Origin: VXNE01 sp965206615
Lineage (GTDB): Bacteria; Pseudomonadota; Gammaproteobacteria; Pseudomonadales; Azotimanducaceae
NCBI GenBank assembly: GCA_965206615.1
Contig: CBDBKI010000005.1
Span: 2,170,001 to 2,234,000, forward strand
Reading direction: 5' to 3'
Length of the DNA stretch: 64,000 nt
A model generated the notes under the pieces. That model searched no databases and was not told the DNA's origin. It saw only the letters and a program-made list of their open reading frames with translations. The translations under genes and the position numbers were made by a program. Below, piece after piece: positions 52,547 through 63,301 of this stretch (its first letter is position 1; each line of letters opens with the position of its first letter).

Positions 52547-52960
52547 CTACCGGGGCATCAGGTCGGGAGAGAGGGGCGGCCGGCGGTAGTCGCCCCGGGG
52601 CGGATAGTTGTCTGCCAGGTAGTCGAGGATGCGGGACTCCGTGTCCGGCTCGAAGGACCAGAGGTTCTGAGTCGCCTGCATCCAGCGGATCATGTCCAGC
52701 CACGTTTGGCGGTCGGCGCGCTGGTGGGTGACAAGACCGAACGAGTGGCAGCTTCCGCAGTGGGCACGCACGTCCTCCCAGCCAGGCTGCATCACGAGGC
52801 CGGTGTCGGCGTCGACGTCGGCCGCCGGCGCGGCAAGGGGCAGACAGGCCAGCAGGACGGCGATCCCCATCGGCATCCCCGACGCCAGCGGCTTACGCCG
52901 TAGAAGTTTCGCGCCAGCGAAACTTCCAACGCGACCGTGAGGTCGCGCGCTCGCGCTCAT
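52547..52960 (-). CDS. c-type cytochrome (SorB-like)
   Basis: A 137-residue monohaem cytochrome with an N-terminal signal region (GIAVLLACLPLAAPAADV) and the haem site CGSCHSF. The ATG at 52960 overlaps the stop of the molybdoenzyme gene (ATGA), so the two are translationally coupled and form a sulfite dehydrogenase/cytochrome pair (SorAB style). The first 28 residues before the signal contain SFAGAKLLRR, encoded in part by a dispersed hairpin (52903-52926), so a repeat lies inside the leader-coding sequence. Confidence 0.85.
   Translation of the reverse strand: MSASARPHGRVGSFAGAKLLRRKPLASGMPMGIAVLLACLPLAAPAADVDADTGLVMQPGWEDVRAHCGSCHSFGLVTHQRADRQTWLDMIRWMQATQNLWSFEPDTESRILDYLADNYPPRGDYRRPPLSPDLMPR
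52903..52926. repeat. GTTTCGC-GCCA-GCGAAAC hairpin inside a signal-peptide coding region
   Basis: GAAGTTTCGC - GCCA - GCGAAACTTC is a perfect 10-bp stem. The same core with CAG/CTG ends occurs at 36813 and 44888, with compensating outer bases, and a degenerate version at 41992. Just to the right, GCGACC - GTGA - GGTCGC (52931-52946) is the partner hairpin also found in the 128-bp elements. Confidence 0.85.
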
Positions 52961-54303
52961 GCGACCGTCACCGCGATCCGATGACAGGCGTTGTTCAGAT
53001 AACCGCGCGGGTTCCAGGCCGGCAGCACGACGGGCTGTGAGCGACCCCGCTCGTCCACGGCGCGTGCCCAGATCTCGTAGTAGCCCGGGCGCGGGAGCTC
53101 GAGGGCGGTCGACCAGTGCTGCCAGGCGAGGCGGTTGACGGGCTCGGTCAATGCCGCGGGCTGCCAGGTCGTACCGAAGTCGGTGGAGATGTACATGCCG
53201 GCCACGCCAAGGTCTCCCGCCCACGCATGTCCGCGTACGGTGACGGGGCTGCCGAGAGGCAGGCGTATACCCGACTCCGGGAAGGTGACGAGCGACTTCA
53301 CGGGCATCGACTCGATGACGCACATGTCCTCGTCGGCCACCGCCGAGCCCGGCGCGACGGGATCGCAGGGCACGCGGTCGGACTGTCCCGTCATCTTCTC
53401 GCCGTCGTGCACGCGATCCCGAACCAGGAGACGCGTCAACCACTTGCCGCCCACGGATCCGGGCCAGCCGGCCGCGATCATGCGTAGCGGATAGCCGTGC
53501 GGGGGCGGCAACGGTTTGCCGTTGATGGCCCAGACGATCAGGGATTCGTCTTCGAGCGCCTTGCGCACCGGGACGCCGCGCGAGATCGGGCGCTTCGAAG
53601 GGTCGCCGGAGAGATGCGTGTCCGCGGCCTCGTAGGCGACGTAGACGGCGTTCGCGCCGATGCCGCAGTACTCGAGCACGTCCCGGATACGGACACCGGT
53701 CCACGCGGGACAGCCGACGGCCCCGGTCGTCCACTGGTTGCCCCGGGCCGGCGGATGGAACTCGGCACGTCCATTGCCCCCGCACTCCAGTTGCAGTTGC
53801 AGGGTGTGATGCTCGAAGCGTTGCCGGATGTCACGGAGCGTCAGCCGCATGGGCCGCAGGCATGCTTCGCCGGCCACCTGCAGGGTCCACTCCAGGGGGT
53901 CGACGCCTTCGGTCGCCGGAGGGATACCGTTGTTCCGGACGAACAGCCGTTCGGCGGGCGTCACCGCGTCGTCAAGCAGGTGTGCCGGGGTCTCCGCGTT
54001 GAGCGGACGGTCGTTCAGTACCCGCAACCCGTCCTTGCCCGGAATCGAGAACGGTTCGTCGCTCTGCGCGAACGCGGCCGGGATGAGCCCGGACGGCATC
54101 CACTCGGCGTACGGGACGGTCCCTCCGAGGGCTGCCGACATCGCTGCGAGCCCCGACCCGCGCAGAAAGCCACGGCGCGTTACGCGACTGGATTCACGCC
54201 CCCAGAGCGCCCGGTCCGCGGTGGTGGAGCCGGGACGCGCAACCAATGGAGAAGCCTTGTCCGGGGAAACCAATCCCGAAACGGCCGTTCCCGGAGAAGC
54301 CAT
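52957..54303 (-). CDS. Periplasmic sulfite dehydrogenase-type molybdoenzyme (SorA-like)
   Basis: A 448-residue sulfite oxidase-fold enzyme that oxidises sulfite to sulfate. A Tat signal is present (VTRRGFLRGSGLAAMSAAL). The Mo-binding domain holds the conserved Cys ligand in LQLECGGNGRAEF and GYPLRMIAAGWPGSVGGKWLTRL. A C-terminal Mo-oxidase dimerisation domain follows (SPVTVRGHAWAGDLGVAGMYISTDFGTTW). It is coupled to a c-type cytochrome gene. The ATG at 54303 is used, but TTG at 54246 with AAGG about 8 nt upstream is a credible alternative because the extra residues match nothing. Confidence 0.88.
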   Translation of the reverse strand: MASPGTAVSGLVSPDKASPLVARPGSTTADRALWGRESSRVTRRGFLRGSGLAAMSAALGGTVPYAEWMPSGLIPAAFAQSDEPFSIPGKDGLRVLNDRPLNAETPAHLLDDAVTPAERLFVRNNGIPPATEGVDPLEWTLQVAGEACLRPMRLTLRDIRQRFEHHTLQLQLECGGNGRAEFHPPARGNQWTTGAVGCPAWTGVRIRDVLEYCGIGANAVYVAYEAADTHLSGDPSKRPISRGVPVRKALEDESLIVWAINGKPLPPPHGYPLRMIAAGWPGSVGGKWLTRLLVRDRVHDGEKMTGQSDRVPCDPVAPGSAVADEDMCVIESMPVKSLVTFPESGIRLPLGSPVTVRGHAWAGDLGVAGMYISTDFGTTWQPAALTEPVNRLAWQHWSTALELPRPGYYEIWARAVDERGRSQPVVLPAWNPRGYLNNACHRIAVTVA

Positions 54304-54547
54304 ACCGGTCACGGTGGAAGCCGTTCGGGTGCTGGGGACCGGGGAGGGTATACCGCTGGGTCTGGTAACCGCCATGCTGAACGGCACCACCGTAAACGTC
54401 CGGCAACGCCTGGACCGGTTGCCCGCCGGTGGGGGCCCGCCGGAACTCCCGGACGGCTCGCACCGCGCCCAGCCGGCATACTTGCGGCTCGATGCCAGGC
54501 GGCTGGTCACGTACCGAAACGATCGCCTCGTACCCCATGCTGGCTAG
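54304..54547 (+). pseudogene. ABC-importer ATP-binding protein remnant (TOBE domain, glpT-like)
   Basis: The frame encodes EAVRVLGTGEGIPLGLVTAM then LNGTTVNVRQRLDRL and, near its TAG, AYLRLDARRLVTYRNDRLVP. This pattern (V-x-x-V-x-x-LG ... LVTA-x-LNGTTV-x-V and a final LRLD-x-RRL-x-x-Y) resembles the C-terminal TOBE domain of sugar/glycerol ABC ATPases. It sits where glpT is expected, directly before glpP. The Walker and signature motifs are absent. Homology is by eye and weak. Nothing else recognisable lies between here and 54710. Confidence 0.5.
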
Positions 54548-54710
54548 CCGAACGTCCACATCGTCCCAACGCCGTCGATGCTGCCACGGCAGGAGCACCG
54601 GATTCGGTCCTGGTACGCAATGCGGGCCGGTTGCCGTCTCGGCGATCGAGCACTCGGCGAGCCGCGGGCCGTTCCCGTCCTGCCGCGCCGGAAAGGGGGG
54701 CTGACCGGCC

Positions 54711-55571
54711 ATGCGAACCGACAAGGCATGGCTGGGGGTTCTGCCGGTTGTCGTGGTGGTAGCGTTCACCGCCATCGTGCCCCTGATGACGGTGGTCAAC
54801 TACTCCGTTCAGGACATCTTCGATGTCGATACGCGCATCTTCGTGGGCCTGGACTGGTACCGGGAGACGCTGCGCGATCCACGCTTCATCGATGCCCTGC
54901 TCCGGCAGGTACTGTTCAGCGCCCTGGTGCTGTCGATCGAAGTGCCGCTCGGCATCTGGATCGCACGTACCGTGCCGCGCGAGGGCCGCGCGAACTCCCT
55001 GTTCCTGATCGTCTTGGCCGTACCCCTGCTCATCCCCTGGAACGTGGTCGGCACCATCTGGCAGATGTTCGCGCGCCCGGACATCGGCCTGTTGGGCGCG
55101 GGCGTCGCGGCACTGGGCATTTCCTACAACTACACCGGCTCGGCGCTGGATGCCTGGATCACACTGCTGCTGATGGATGTGTGGCACTGGACCTCGCTGG
55201 TGGCGCTCCTGGCGTTCGCCGGCCTCGCATCCATTCCGAGAGCCTGCTACCAGGCGGCGGAACTCGACGGCGCGAACGGCTGGCAGGTATTCCGCTACGT
55301 GGAGTTGCCGCGCCTGCGCGCGGTATTGACCATCGCGGTGATGCTGCGCCTGATGGACAGCCTGATGATCTACACGGAACCCTTCGTGCTTACCGGCGGG
55401 GGGCCCGGCAACAGCACGACTTTCCTCAGCCAGTACCTCACCACCATGGCCGTGGGTCAGTTCGACCTCGGGCCGGCGGCGGCTTTTTCCGTACTCTATT
55501 TTCTGCTGATCCTGCTGCTGTGCTGGCTGTTCTACACCTCGGTGATGAAACGCGATGCCCATGAGCGCTGA
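54711..55571 (+). CDS. glpP: Glycerol/sugar ABC transporter permease (GlpP-like)
   Basis: A 286-residue inner-membrane permease of the MalF type with six predicted helices. The EAA loop is QAAELDGANGWQVFRYVELP, and FVLTGGGPGNSTTFLSQYL is the usual periplasmic motif. First of a glpP-glpQ-DUF2160 set, the same order as rhizobial glpSTPQUV glycerol importers. It overlaps the next permease by 17 nt. The gene looks intact though its ATPase subunits are missing from the locus. Confidence 0.88.
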   Translation: MRTDKAWLGVLPVVVVVAFTAIVPLMTVVNYSVQDIFDVDTRIFVGLDWYRETLRDPRFIDALLRQVLFSALVLSIEVPLGIWIARTVPREGRANSLFLIVLAVPLLIPWNVVGTIWQMFARPDIGLLGAGVAALGISYNYTGSALDAWITLLLMDVWHWTSLVALLAFAGLASIPRACYQAAELDGANGWQVFRYVELPRLRAVLTIAVMLRLMDSLMIYTEPFVLTGGGPGNSTTFLSQYLTTMAVGQFDLGPAAAFSVLYFLLILLLCWLFYTSVMKRDAHER

Positions 55572-56370
55572 CGGCCGCAAGGCGCACTGGACGCTGTACC
55601 TGTACTGCGCCTACCTGCTGTTGCCTCTGTACTGGCTCGTCACCATGGCGGTAAAACGCAATCAGGACATCACCGGCAGCCTGGAGGTGATCCCGGCGCA
55701 CCCGACGCTGGACAACTTCTACGAAATTCTCGGTAATCCGGTGTGGTACGAGGCTTTCGGCAACTCACTTACCTATGTGGTCATCAACACGGCGGTATCG
55801 GTCGCCTTCGCCCTGCCCGCGGCGTACGCCTTCTCGCGCTATCGATTCCTCGGGGACAGACAACTTTTCTTCTGGCTGCTCACCAACCGCATGGCGCCAC
55901 CGGCGGTGTTCCTGCTGCCGTTCTTCCAGCTTTACTCCGCTATCGGTCTGTTCGACACTCCCCTGGCTGTTGCACTCGCGCACTGCCTGTTCACCGTACC
56001 CCTGGCGGTCTGGATCCTGCAGGGCTTCATGTCCGCCGTACCGCGCGAACTCGATGAAATGGCGCGCGTCGACGGTCATTCCCGGATCTGGTTCTTCTTC
56101 CGGATATTCATTCCCGTCATCCGCAGCGGCATCGGCGTGACGGTATTCTTCTGTTTCATGTTCAGTTGGGTGGAACTTCTGATCGCCCGCACCCTGACCG
56201 CGAGCGACGCCAAGCCCATCGTCGTGGTAATGACCCGCACCGTGAGCGCCGCCGGGCTCGACTGGGGCGTGCTGGCGGCGGCCGGCGTGCTGACGATCCT
56301 GCCGGGGATCGCCGTTATCTGGTTCGTGCGCCGGCACCTCGTCAAGGGCTTTGCAATGGGGCGAGTCTGA
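55555..56370 (+). CDS. glpQ: Glycerol/sugar ABC transporter permease (GlpQ-like)
   Basis: A 271-residue MalG-type permease, partner of the upstream gene. The EAA loop is LDEMARVDGHSRIWFFFRIFIPVIRSGI, and VKRNQDITGSLEVIPAHPTLDNFYEIL is typical of the glycerol group. Helices and the C-terminal GLDWGVLAAAGVLTILPGIAVIWFVRRHLVKGF match the family. The stop overlaps the DUF2160 ATG (TGATG). Confidence 0.88.
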   Translation: MPMSADGRKAHWTLYLYCAYLLLPLYWLVTMAVKRNQDITGSLEVIPAHPTLDNFYEILGNPVWYEAFGNSLTYVVINTAVSVAFALPAAYAFSRYRFLGDRQLFFWLLTNRMAPPAVFLLPFFQLYSAIGLFDTPLAVALAHCLFTVPLAVWILQGFMSAVPRELDEMARVDGHSRIWFFFRIFIPVIRSGIGVTVFFCFMFSWVELLIARTLTASDAKPIVVVMTRTVSAAGLDWGVLAAAGVLTILPGIAVIWFVRRHLVKGFAMGRV

Positions 56371-56642
56371 TGGAATGGATGGCCTGGACCTGGCCGACGG
56401 CCATTTTCTTCGCGAGCATCGCGCTGGCACTCGCCGTCATGACGCTGCTGGAGCTGCGCCGGCCGACGGTCGAATGCCGGGGCTGGCTGCCGATATCGAC
56501 CACCAGGGGCGACCGCTTCTTCATCAGCCTGCTCGGCAGCGCCTTCATACACGCGCTGTGGCTGGCGGCCACCGACCTTCCCATCGCCGCGGCCGGCCTC
56601 ATCAGTCTTGGTTACGCCACGCTCGTCAGGGCTAAAGGATAG
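56370..56642 (+). CDS. DUF2160 small membrane protein (GlpU-like)
   Basis: A 90-residue protein with two hydrophobic segments and the motifs WMAWTWPTAIFFASIALALAVMT, RGDRFFISLLGSAFIHALWLA. This small subunit occupies the glpU position in glycerol ABC operons. Its role is unknown but the association is conserved. Overlaps glpQ by one base. Confidence 0.88.
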   Translation: MEWMAWTWPTAIFFASIALALAVMTLLELRRPTVECRGWLPISTTRGDRFFISLLGSAFIHALWLAATDLPIAAAGLISLGYATLVRAKG

Positions 56643-56866
56643 CCGCGGCGCACGCCGTTCCCGCTATCGAATTCCGACACCGCCACCGGGGACGGTTTCG
56701 ACAGTTCGAAAGCGGAGCCGGAACACGCTCGTTCAAGTCATTGCCAAGGGTGGCCCACAACGCCGTTTGGGGGTATCTTGCGACGTGCGAGCCTTGACAG
56801 GAGGAACCGATCCAGTCGCCTTCAGCCACCGGTTCCGATGGGACGCTTCGTCAGGAGGACAGTAGT

Positions 56867-58846
56867 ATGCGGCTTCCCGACAGATTCATCCTGACTTGCA
56901 TCTTGACGTTACTCGTCACGGCCAACCCTGCCGACGCGCAGCAGACTGAGCCGCGCACCGAGTTGCTCGAGACCGCGGCTTTTTTCTCCAAACGCTCTTT
57001 CGTTCGCGATATTTCAATTTCGCCGGACGGCAGGAAGCTGATGGCCGCCGCGGAATCGGACGACGATCAGACGATTACCTTTCTCGATGCGGCCACAATG
57101 GAGCCCTTGGAGGTCGTGGAATTCGATTCACGTTGGCGCCTCGGCCGTAGTGTATGGATCGCCAACGACGCGCTGGTCGTCTCTCCGTCCATTCGGCCAA
57201 ATCGCCGGAATTTCAGCGTGCCGTCGGGAGAACTGACTCTGGTTTATGCAAACGGCAAGCGGCCCAAGGCTTTGTATGGCCAGTTGGCCGGACTCAACGT
57301 GACCGGCGCCGTGGCCGGCCGTGTCAAAGACAGATCCGCGGCAGTATTGCTCGATCCGCTGAGAGAAAAGAAAGACTGGGTACTCATCCAGACTTTCGAC
57401 GCCAACAGCACCGGGTTCGCGGAACTGAACATCAGGTCCGGACGCCTGAAAAGCAAGACCGGCGCACCAAGCAGGTTCTGCAGCTTTTCAGTGGACAACA
57501 AAGGACAGGTGCGCTTCTGCTCGATGCAGGACCCGATGACCGATGTGTCCAGAATCTACGAGTTGAGCGAGGGGGAATGGCGTGCAATCCATGCCAGCGA
57601 GCGGCCGGCGCGTGCACGCGTTCTGAGCGGCTCGAGCGATGCGGAACTCTCGTTGGTGCTGGCAGCTGCGGGCACCGCGGGCACGCAGAGCCTGTTTACG
57701 CTCCGATCTTTTCTGGAAGGTGGTGTCCCTCTGTTCTCGGATCCCGTGTTTGACTTTGCGGGCGTCGAGGGTTTTCGAGCTTCGGGCATGTATGCCATTG
57801 CCAATCCGAATCCACTGCCCAATTACATCTACCCCGAAGACGTAAACGGCATCGCCCGGACCCTTGCCGGGATTCACAAGTCGCTGGCAGCCGCCTTTCC
57901 CTCGCATTTCATCGACATCGCGAGCCATGACGCGGCCTTCGAGAAGTTCATCATCAAGGTGTCCAGCGATACATCCCCAGGTAAATTCTTCCATTTTGAC
58001 CAGAACAAGAATGAAGTAAGGCACCTTGCGGACAGCAGGCCGTGGTTGGCCGACCGCCCGCTCGCGGCAAAATCGCCCTTCACCTTTCGTACCGGGGATG
58101 ATCTGACCTTGCACGGATTCCTGACAAGAGCGGTGACCGATAATCCTCGAGAGGCTCCCTCAATCGTTCTGGTCCATGGCGGACCGCACGGACCCTTCGA
58201 CTCGTTTCACTACGACCACGAAGCCCAGTTTCTGGCTGCAATCGGCTTCAACGTGGTCCAGATCAACTTTCGCGGCAGCGGGGGCTTTGGCCAGGCCTTT
58301 ATCGAAAGCGGCTATCGCCAATGGTCCAGGTCAATGGTGGATGATGTGATCTCCGGTTTCACGTCGCTGGCGGGAACGGAAGTCGGCGAGGACGCCTGCA
58401 TCTATGGCGCGAGCTACGGGGCATTCGCTGCCCTTGGCGCGGCATTCAGGGCGCCGGATAGATTCCTGTGCGCGGCGGGCCACGTGGGCGTCTACAGCCT
58501 GCCGCAACTGTTCAAGGATGGCGACGTTTCCGAGACCGTCCTGGGCCAAACATACTTGAAACGCGTGCTCGGTGAAGACTCGCAAGTCCATAGGGCCGAC
58601 TCTCCTGCCTTCAACGCCGAGCGAATCGGGGTACCGGTATTCCTGTCAGCCGGCCGCGATGATGTGCGCGCACCCGCACGCCAGACGAAGGTCATGGCGG
58701 CTGCGCTGCAGACAGCCGGTAAACAGGTCATCGAGATGTACGTCGACAGAGAAGGACACGGCTTTGTGTCGGCAGCGAATGAAACCGATCGCCTGGTAGC
58801 GCTCGGCGGGTTTTTCGAGGAGCATCTGACGACAAAGGAGAGATAG
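56867..58846 (+). CDS. S9-family serine peptidase (intruding gene)
   Basis: A 659-residue secreted prolyl-oligopeptidase-like hydrolase with a signal peptide ending near ADAQQTEP. The catalytic nucleophile lies in IYGASYGAFAALGAA, Asp in SAGRDDVRAPA and His in DREGHGF. GGPHGPFDSFHYDHEAQFLA is the family oxyanion segment. The ATG follows CAGGAGG. The codon use has noticeably more A/T than the neighbouring transporter genes, and the gene separates glpU from glpV, where glycerol operons have no such gene, so acquisition by transfer is likely. Confidence 0.9.
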   Translation: MRLPDRFILTCILTLLVTANPADAQQTEPRTELLETAAFFSKRSFVRDISISPDGRKLMAAAESDDDQTITFLDAATMEPLEVVEFDSRWRLGRSVWIANDALVVSPSIRPNRRNFSVPSGELTLVYANGKRPKALYGQLAGLNVTGAVAGRVKDRSAAVLLDPLREKKDWVLIQTFDANSTGFAELNIRSGRLKSKTGAPSRFCSFSVDNKGQVRFCSMQDPMTDVSRIYELSEGEWRAIHASERPARARVLSGSSDAELSLVLAAAGTAGTQSLFTLRSFLEGGVPLFSDPVFDFAGVEGFRASGMYAIANPNPLPNYIYPEDVNGIARTLAGIHKSLAAAFPSHFIDIASHDAAFEKFIIKVSSDTSPGKFFHFDQNKNEVRHLADSRPWLADRPLAAKSPFTFRTGDDLTLHGFLTRAVTDNPREAPSIVLVHGGPHGPFDSFHYDHEAQFLAAIGFNVVQINFRGSGGFGQAFIESGYRQWSRSMVDDVISGFTSLAGTEVGEDACIYGASYGAFAALGAAFRAPDRFLCAAGHVGVYSLPQLFKDGDVSETVLGQTYLKRVLGEDSQVHRADSPAFNAERIGVPVFLSAGRDDVRAPARQTKVMAAALQTAGKQVIEMYVDREGHGFVSAANETDRLVALGGFFEEHLTTKER

Positions 58847-58848
58847 CA

Positions 58849-58899
58849 CTGACGGGGCGACGACCGCATTCTCGTCGAGCTGGGGCGTAGCCCCGTCAG
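58849..58899. terminator. Inverted repeat after the S9 peptidase gene
   Basis: CTGACGGGGC (58849-58858) and GCCCCGTCAG (58890-58899) form a 10-bp stem, with an inner CGACGA / TCGTCG pair. It lies 3 bp after the peptidase stop and could end its transcript or mark one edge of the inserted segment. Confidence 0.5.
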
Positions 58900-58981
58900 C
58901 GCTGCGTTGAACTGTCACCCTTCGCGGTGCATCTGCTACGCTCTTGCCACGATCTGGTGGCCTGGAGGGGTCCGAAAACCA

Positions 58982-60593
<1,612 letters not shown>

Positions 60594-60678
60594 AATCGGA
60601 TTCTCGCGGGGCCCCGCACACTTCCAAATCGCAGCGTTTTGCGCCAAGGTTCCAGGACGCATTCGAGCAGAGGACGGC

Positions 60679-61371
60679 ATGAACAAGGTCGAGGGTCTGC
60701 ATCACCTGGCGGTGTGCACCGCGGACATGAAGGGCCAGATAGAGTTCTTCACCGACAGGCTCGGCATGGAACTGGTCGCACTCTACTGGATGCACGGAGT
60801 CGCCAACACCTGGCACGGCTTCCTGCGCCTGAACGACGAAAGTTCGATCGCCTTCGTCTGCAACCCGGATATCGACGGTATCCCGGTGCGGCTTGGGGAG
60901 ACCCACGCCGGCAACCCGGGCGCCAACTGTGCCAGGGGCGTCATGCAGCACGTTGCGTTGCGCGTGGCTGACCACGAGGAACTGCTCGCGATGCGCGACC
61001 GGCTGCGCTCGAAGGGCGTCCCGGTGATGGGGCCCATCGATCACGGCTTCTGCGCTTCGATCTACTTCGCAGGCCCCGAGAACCTGTCGCTGGAACTCTC
61101 CTACTCGACCGCACCCATCGACCAGGAAGCCTGGATCGATCCGGAAGTGACCGAGATGGCGGGTATCTCACGGGAGGAACTCGCCCGCTACAAGAAGCCG
61201 GCCGACTTCGCCGATGCCGGCGGCGCGGTCACCCAACCGTCCCTCGACGGCCCCGGCCCGCACATGACCAACTACCCGCCCGGACTCTACGAGACGGTGC
61301 TCGGCCGGCCGGACGAGGCGGTCTGGAACAGCGTGGACAACCAGCCGCCGGTCAAGCCCGCCGCGCTCTGA
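60679..61371 (+). CDS. VOC-family protein (glyoxalase/dioxygenase-like)
   Basis: A 230-residue vicinal-oxygen-chelate protein with two beta-alpha-beta-beta-beta modules. Metal ligands appear as HHLAVCTADM (His) and LSLELSYST (Glu). The first module covers the N-terminal 90 residues and the second the region to 145; a long C-terminal extension follows. It starts 85 bp after the broken glpV gene. Function within the superfamily cannot be fixed. Confidence 0.85.
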   Translation: MNKVEGLHHLAVCTADMKGQIEFFTDRLGMELVALYWMHGVANTWHGFLRLNDESSIAFVCNPDIDGIPVRLGETHAGNPGANCARGVMQHVALRVADHEELLAMRDRLRSKGVPVMGPIDHGFCASIYFAGPENLSLELSYSTAPIDQEAWIDPEVTEMAGISREELARYKKPADFADAGGAVTQPSLDGPGPHMTNYPPGLYETVLGRPDEAVWNSVDNQPPVKPAAL

Positions 61372-61417
61372 CTTTCGCCGCCCGCGCTGGCCTCGAGCAT
61401 GGTCCCAGCGCGGCGAT

Positions 61418-61495
61418 GTAGGGGACGGGCTTGTCCCGTCCCGTTCCTGCGGCTTGCACGACTCCGGGACGGGCGACCACAAGGGTCGCCCCTAC
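61418..61495. repeat. Paired GTAGGGG hairpin element
   Basis: Left: GTAGGGGACGGG, loop CTTGT, CCCGTCCC (61418-61443). Right: GGGCGACC, ACAAG, GGTCGCCC and CTAC (61471-61495). A middle segment GGCTTGCACGACTCC is shared with several other copies. The element lies between the convergent VOC and amidohydrolase genes. Confidence 0.9.
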
Positions 61496-61555
61496 AATCC
61501 GTGCCGAATCCAGCCGTGAGCGGACGCGCTGGCCTGGCCCGAGTCCGACGGGTTG

Positions 61556-63301
61556 CTAACCGCGCCCGTGCCGCAAGAGCCGCCCCGGCGTCGCCCCCGT
61601 GCACTGGCCGTCCTCGAAGGTGACTTCCCCGTTGACCAGGATGGCCCGGTAACCGAGGGCGTATTGCACGCGGCGCCACTCGCCGCCCGGCAGGTCGTGC
61701 ACGATCTCGCCGAAGTCCTCCGGCGACACCGCCAGCCGCTCCAGGTCGTAGACCAGGACATCGGCGGGAGAACCCTCGCGCAGGAAACCGCGGTCCTTGA
61801 AGCCCGCTGCGTGGGCCGGCAGGGTACTGAGCCGATAGTGCGCCTCCTCGAGGGGAACCTGCCCTTCGTCTCGCACCAGCCAGGTCAGGAACTCGGTCGT
61901 GAAGATGCCGCCGTTGTAGAACTTCGTGTGTGCGCCGCCGTCCGAGACGCCGGGGAACGTGTACGGGGACTCGTTGATGATCGCCGCGTAGTTGACGGCG
62001 CTGTAGGGGCGTTCGGGCGCGAGGAAGTGGACGTCGAGACCGCCGGCTACGGAGAGGTCGAACATCGCGTCGATGACGTCCTTGCCTTCCTCGGCGGCGA
62101 TCTGTTCCACCGACTTGCCGACGTAGCTCTCGAGCTCCTCGTGGCCGGGCACGCTCTGTACGACCAGCTTCGCCATGGGCCCGGTGAGGAGGTTCTGAGC
62201 CCCGAGCATCATGGGATTCTTCTCGGACTCCTTGATGCCCGCGCGATAGGCGGGATCGGCCAGCTTGCGCAGCTTCTCCTCGCGCGTCCCCGTGGTGGCG
62301 TTGCGCCAGGCGGGGTCGCCGTCAAAGAGGTTGAAGTCGGCGAGGGTCAGTCCCAGGTGGACGCGCAGGGTGGCGCCCTGTCCGAACACCGGCAACTCGC
62401 GCTCGTGACAGGAGGCGAGCCAGTCCAGCACGGGCCTGTGGGCGTCGCGGTTGTTGTCGTCCCGGTCGGCCATTACCGCGTTGTAGAGCACGGGCCGGCC
62501 GGACACGTCCGCCAGCTTCTCGATGAACGCGATGTCTGCCGCGGGGTCGCCGGCGATGGCCCCGGAGACCTGGACGATCTGGATGAAGCCCTCCTGGCGC
62601 TCCCCGAGCACCTGCGCGAGGTTCAGGATGTCCTCGTCCGTCATGGTGTCGGTGACCATGGGGGTGCCGTCGTAGTCGGGCTGGCTCGAACTCGGGCCCA
62701 TGCGCTGTATCGAGAAGCCGCACAGCCCGGCGTCCATGCCCTCGTGCAGGAGACGGGCCATCTCGGCGCGTTCGGCCGGGGTCGCCCCCCGCGCCTTCGC
62801 GGCTTCGAGGCCCATGACGTAGGTCATCAGCGACGCCGTCGGCATGTAGTGCAGGCAGTTCACGCCCTTGGGCGCGCGTTCGAGGGAGTCGAGATACTCG
62901 GGGATCGTCTCCCAGTCCCACTCCATGCCCATCTTCATGGTTTCGAAGGGGATCGCCTCGTTGCGCGTCATGGTCAGCATCGAACGGTCGCGGTATGCGG
63001 GCTTCACCGGGGCGAAGCCGAAGCCGCAATTGCCGAGCACGACGGACGTGACGCCATGCCAGCCGGAACAGGAGCACCACGGATCCCAGCGAATCTGGGC
63101 GTCGTAGTGGGTGTGCAGGTCGACGAAGCCGGGGGCGACGATTTGGCCCTCGGCGTCTATGGTCCGTGCGGCCTTGCCCGGTGCGCGTCCCCCCAGTTGC
63201 GCGATGCGCCCGTCCTTGATCCAGACGTCGCCGCGGTAGCGGGGCACACGCGTCCCGTCGACGATCGTGCCGCCCTTGATGTGGATGTCGAACTCTTTCA
63301 T
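61556..63301 (-). CDS. N-acyl-D-amino-acid deacylase-like amidohydrolase
   Basis: A 581-residue amidohydrolase of the D-aminoacylase/dihydroorotase superfamily. The N-terminal beta-sandwich and HTHYDAQIRWDP supply the first zinc ligands; later come VVLGNCGFGFAPV, FGQGATL and PGVSDGGAHTKFY with a catalytic Asp. The ATG at 63301 gives the usual MKEFDIHIKGGTIVDG. It fits a role in D-amino-acid recycling alongside the dgcNA operon 53 kb away, but members include unrelated hydrolases, so substrate is uncertain. Confidence 0.85.
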   Translation of the reverse strand: MKEFDIHIKGGTIVDGTRVPRYRGDVWIKDGRIAQLGGRAPGKAARTIDAEGQIVAPGFVDLHTHYDAQIRWDPWCSCSGWHGVTSVVLGNCGFGFAPVKPAYRDRSMLTMTRNEAIPFETMKMGMEWDWETIPEYLDSLERAPKGVNCLHYMPTASLMTYVMGLEAAKARGATPAERAEMARLLHEGMDAGLCGFSIQRMGPSSSQPDYDGTPMVTDTMTDEDILNLAQVLGERQEGFIQIVQVSGAIAGDPAADIAFIEKLADVSGRPVLYNAVMADRDDNNRDAHRPVLDWLASCHERELPVFGQGATLRVHLGLTLADFNLFDGDPAWRNATTGTREEKLRKLADPAYRAGIKESEKNPMMLGAQNLLTGPMAKLVVQSVPGHEELESYVGKSVEQIAAEEGKDVIDAMFDLSVAGGLDVHFLAPERPYSAVNYAAIINESPYTFPGVSDGGAHTKFYNGGIFTTEFLTWLVRDEGQVPLEEAHYRLSTLPAHAAGFKDRGFLREGSPADVLVYDLERLAVSPEDFGEIVHDLPGGEWRRVQYALGYRAILVNGEVTFEDGQCTGATPGRLLRHGRG

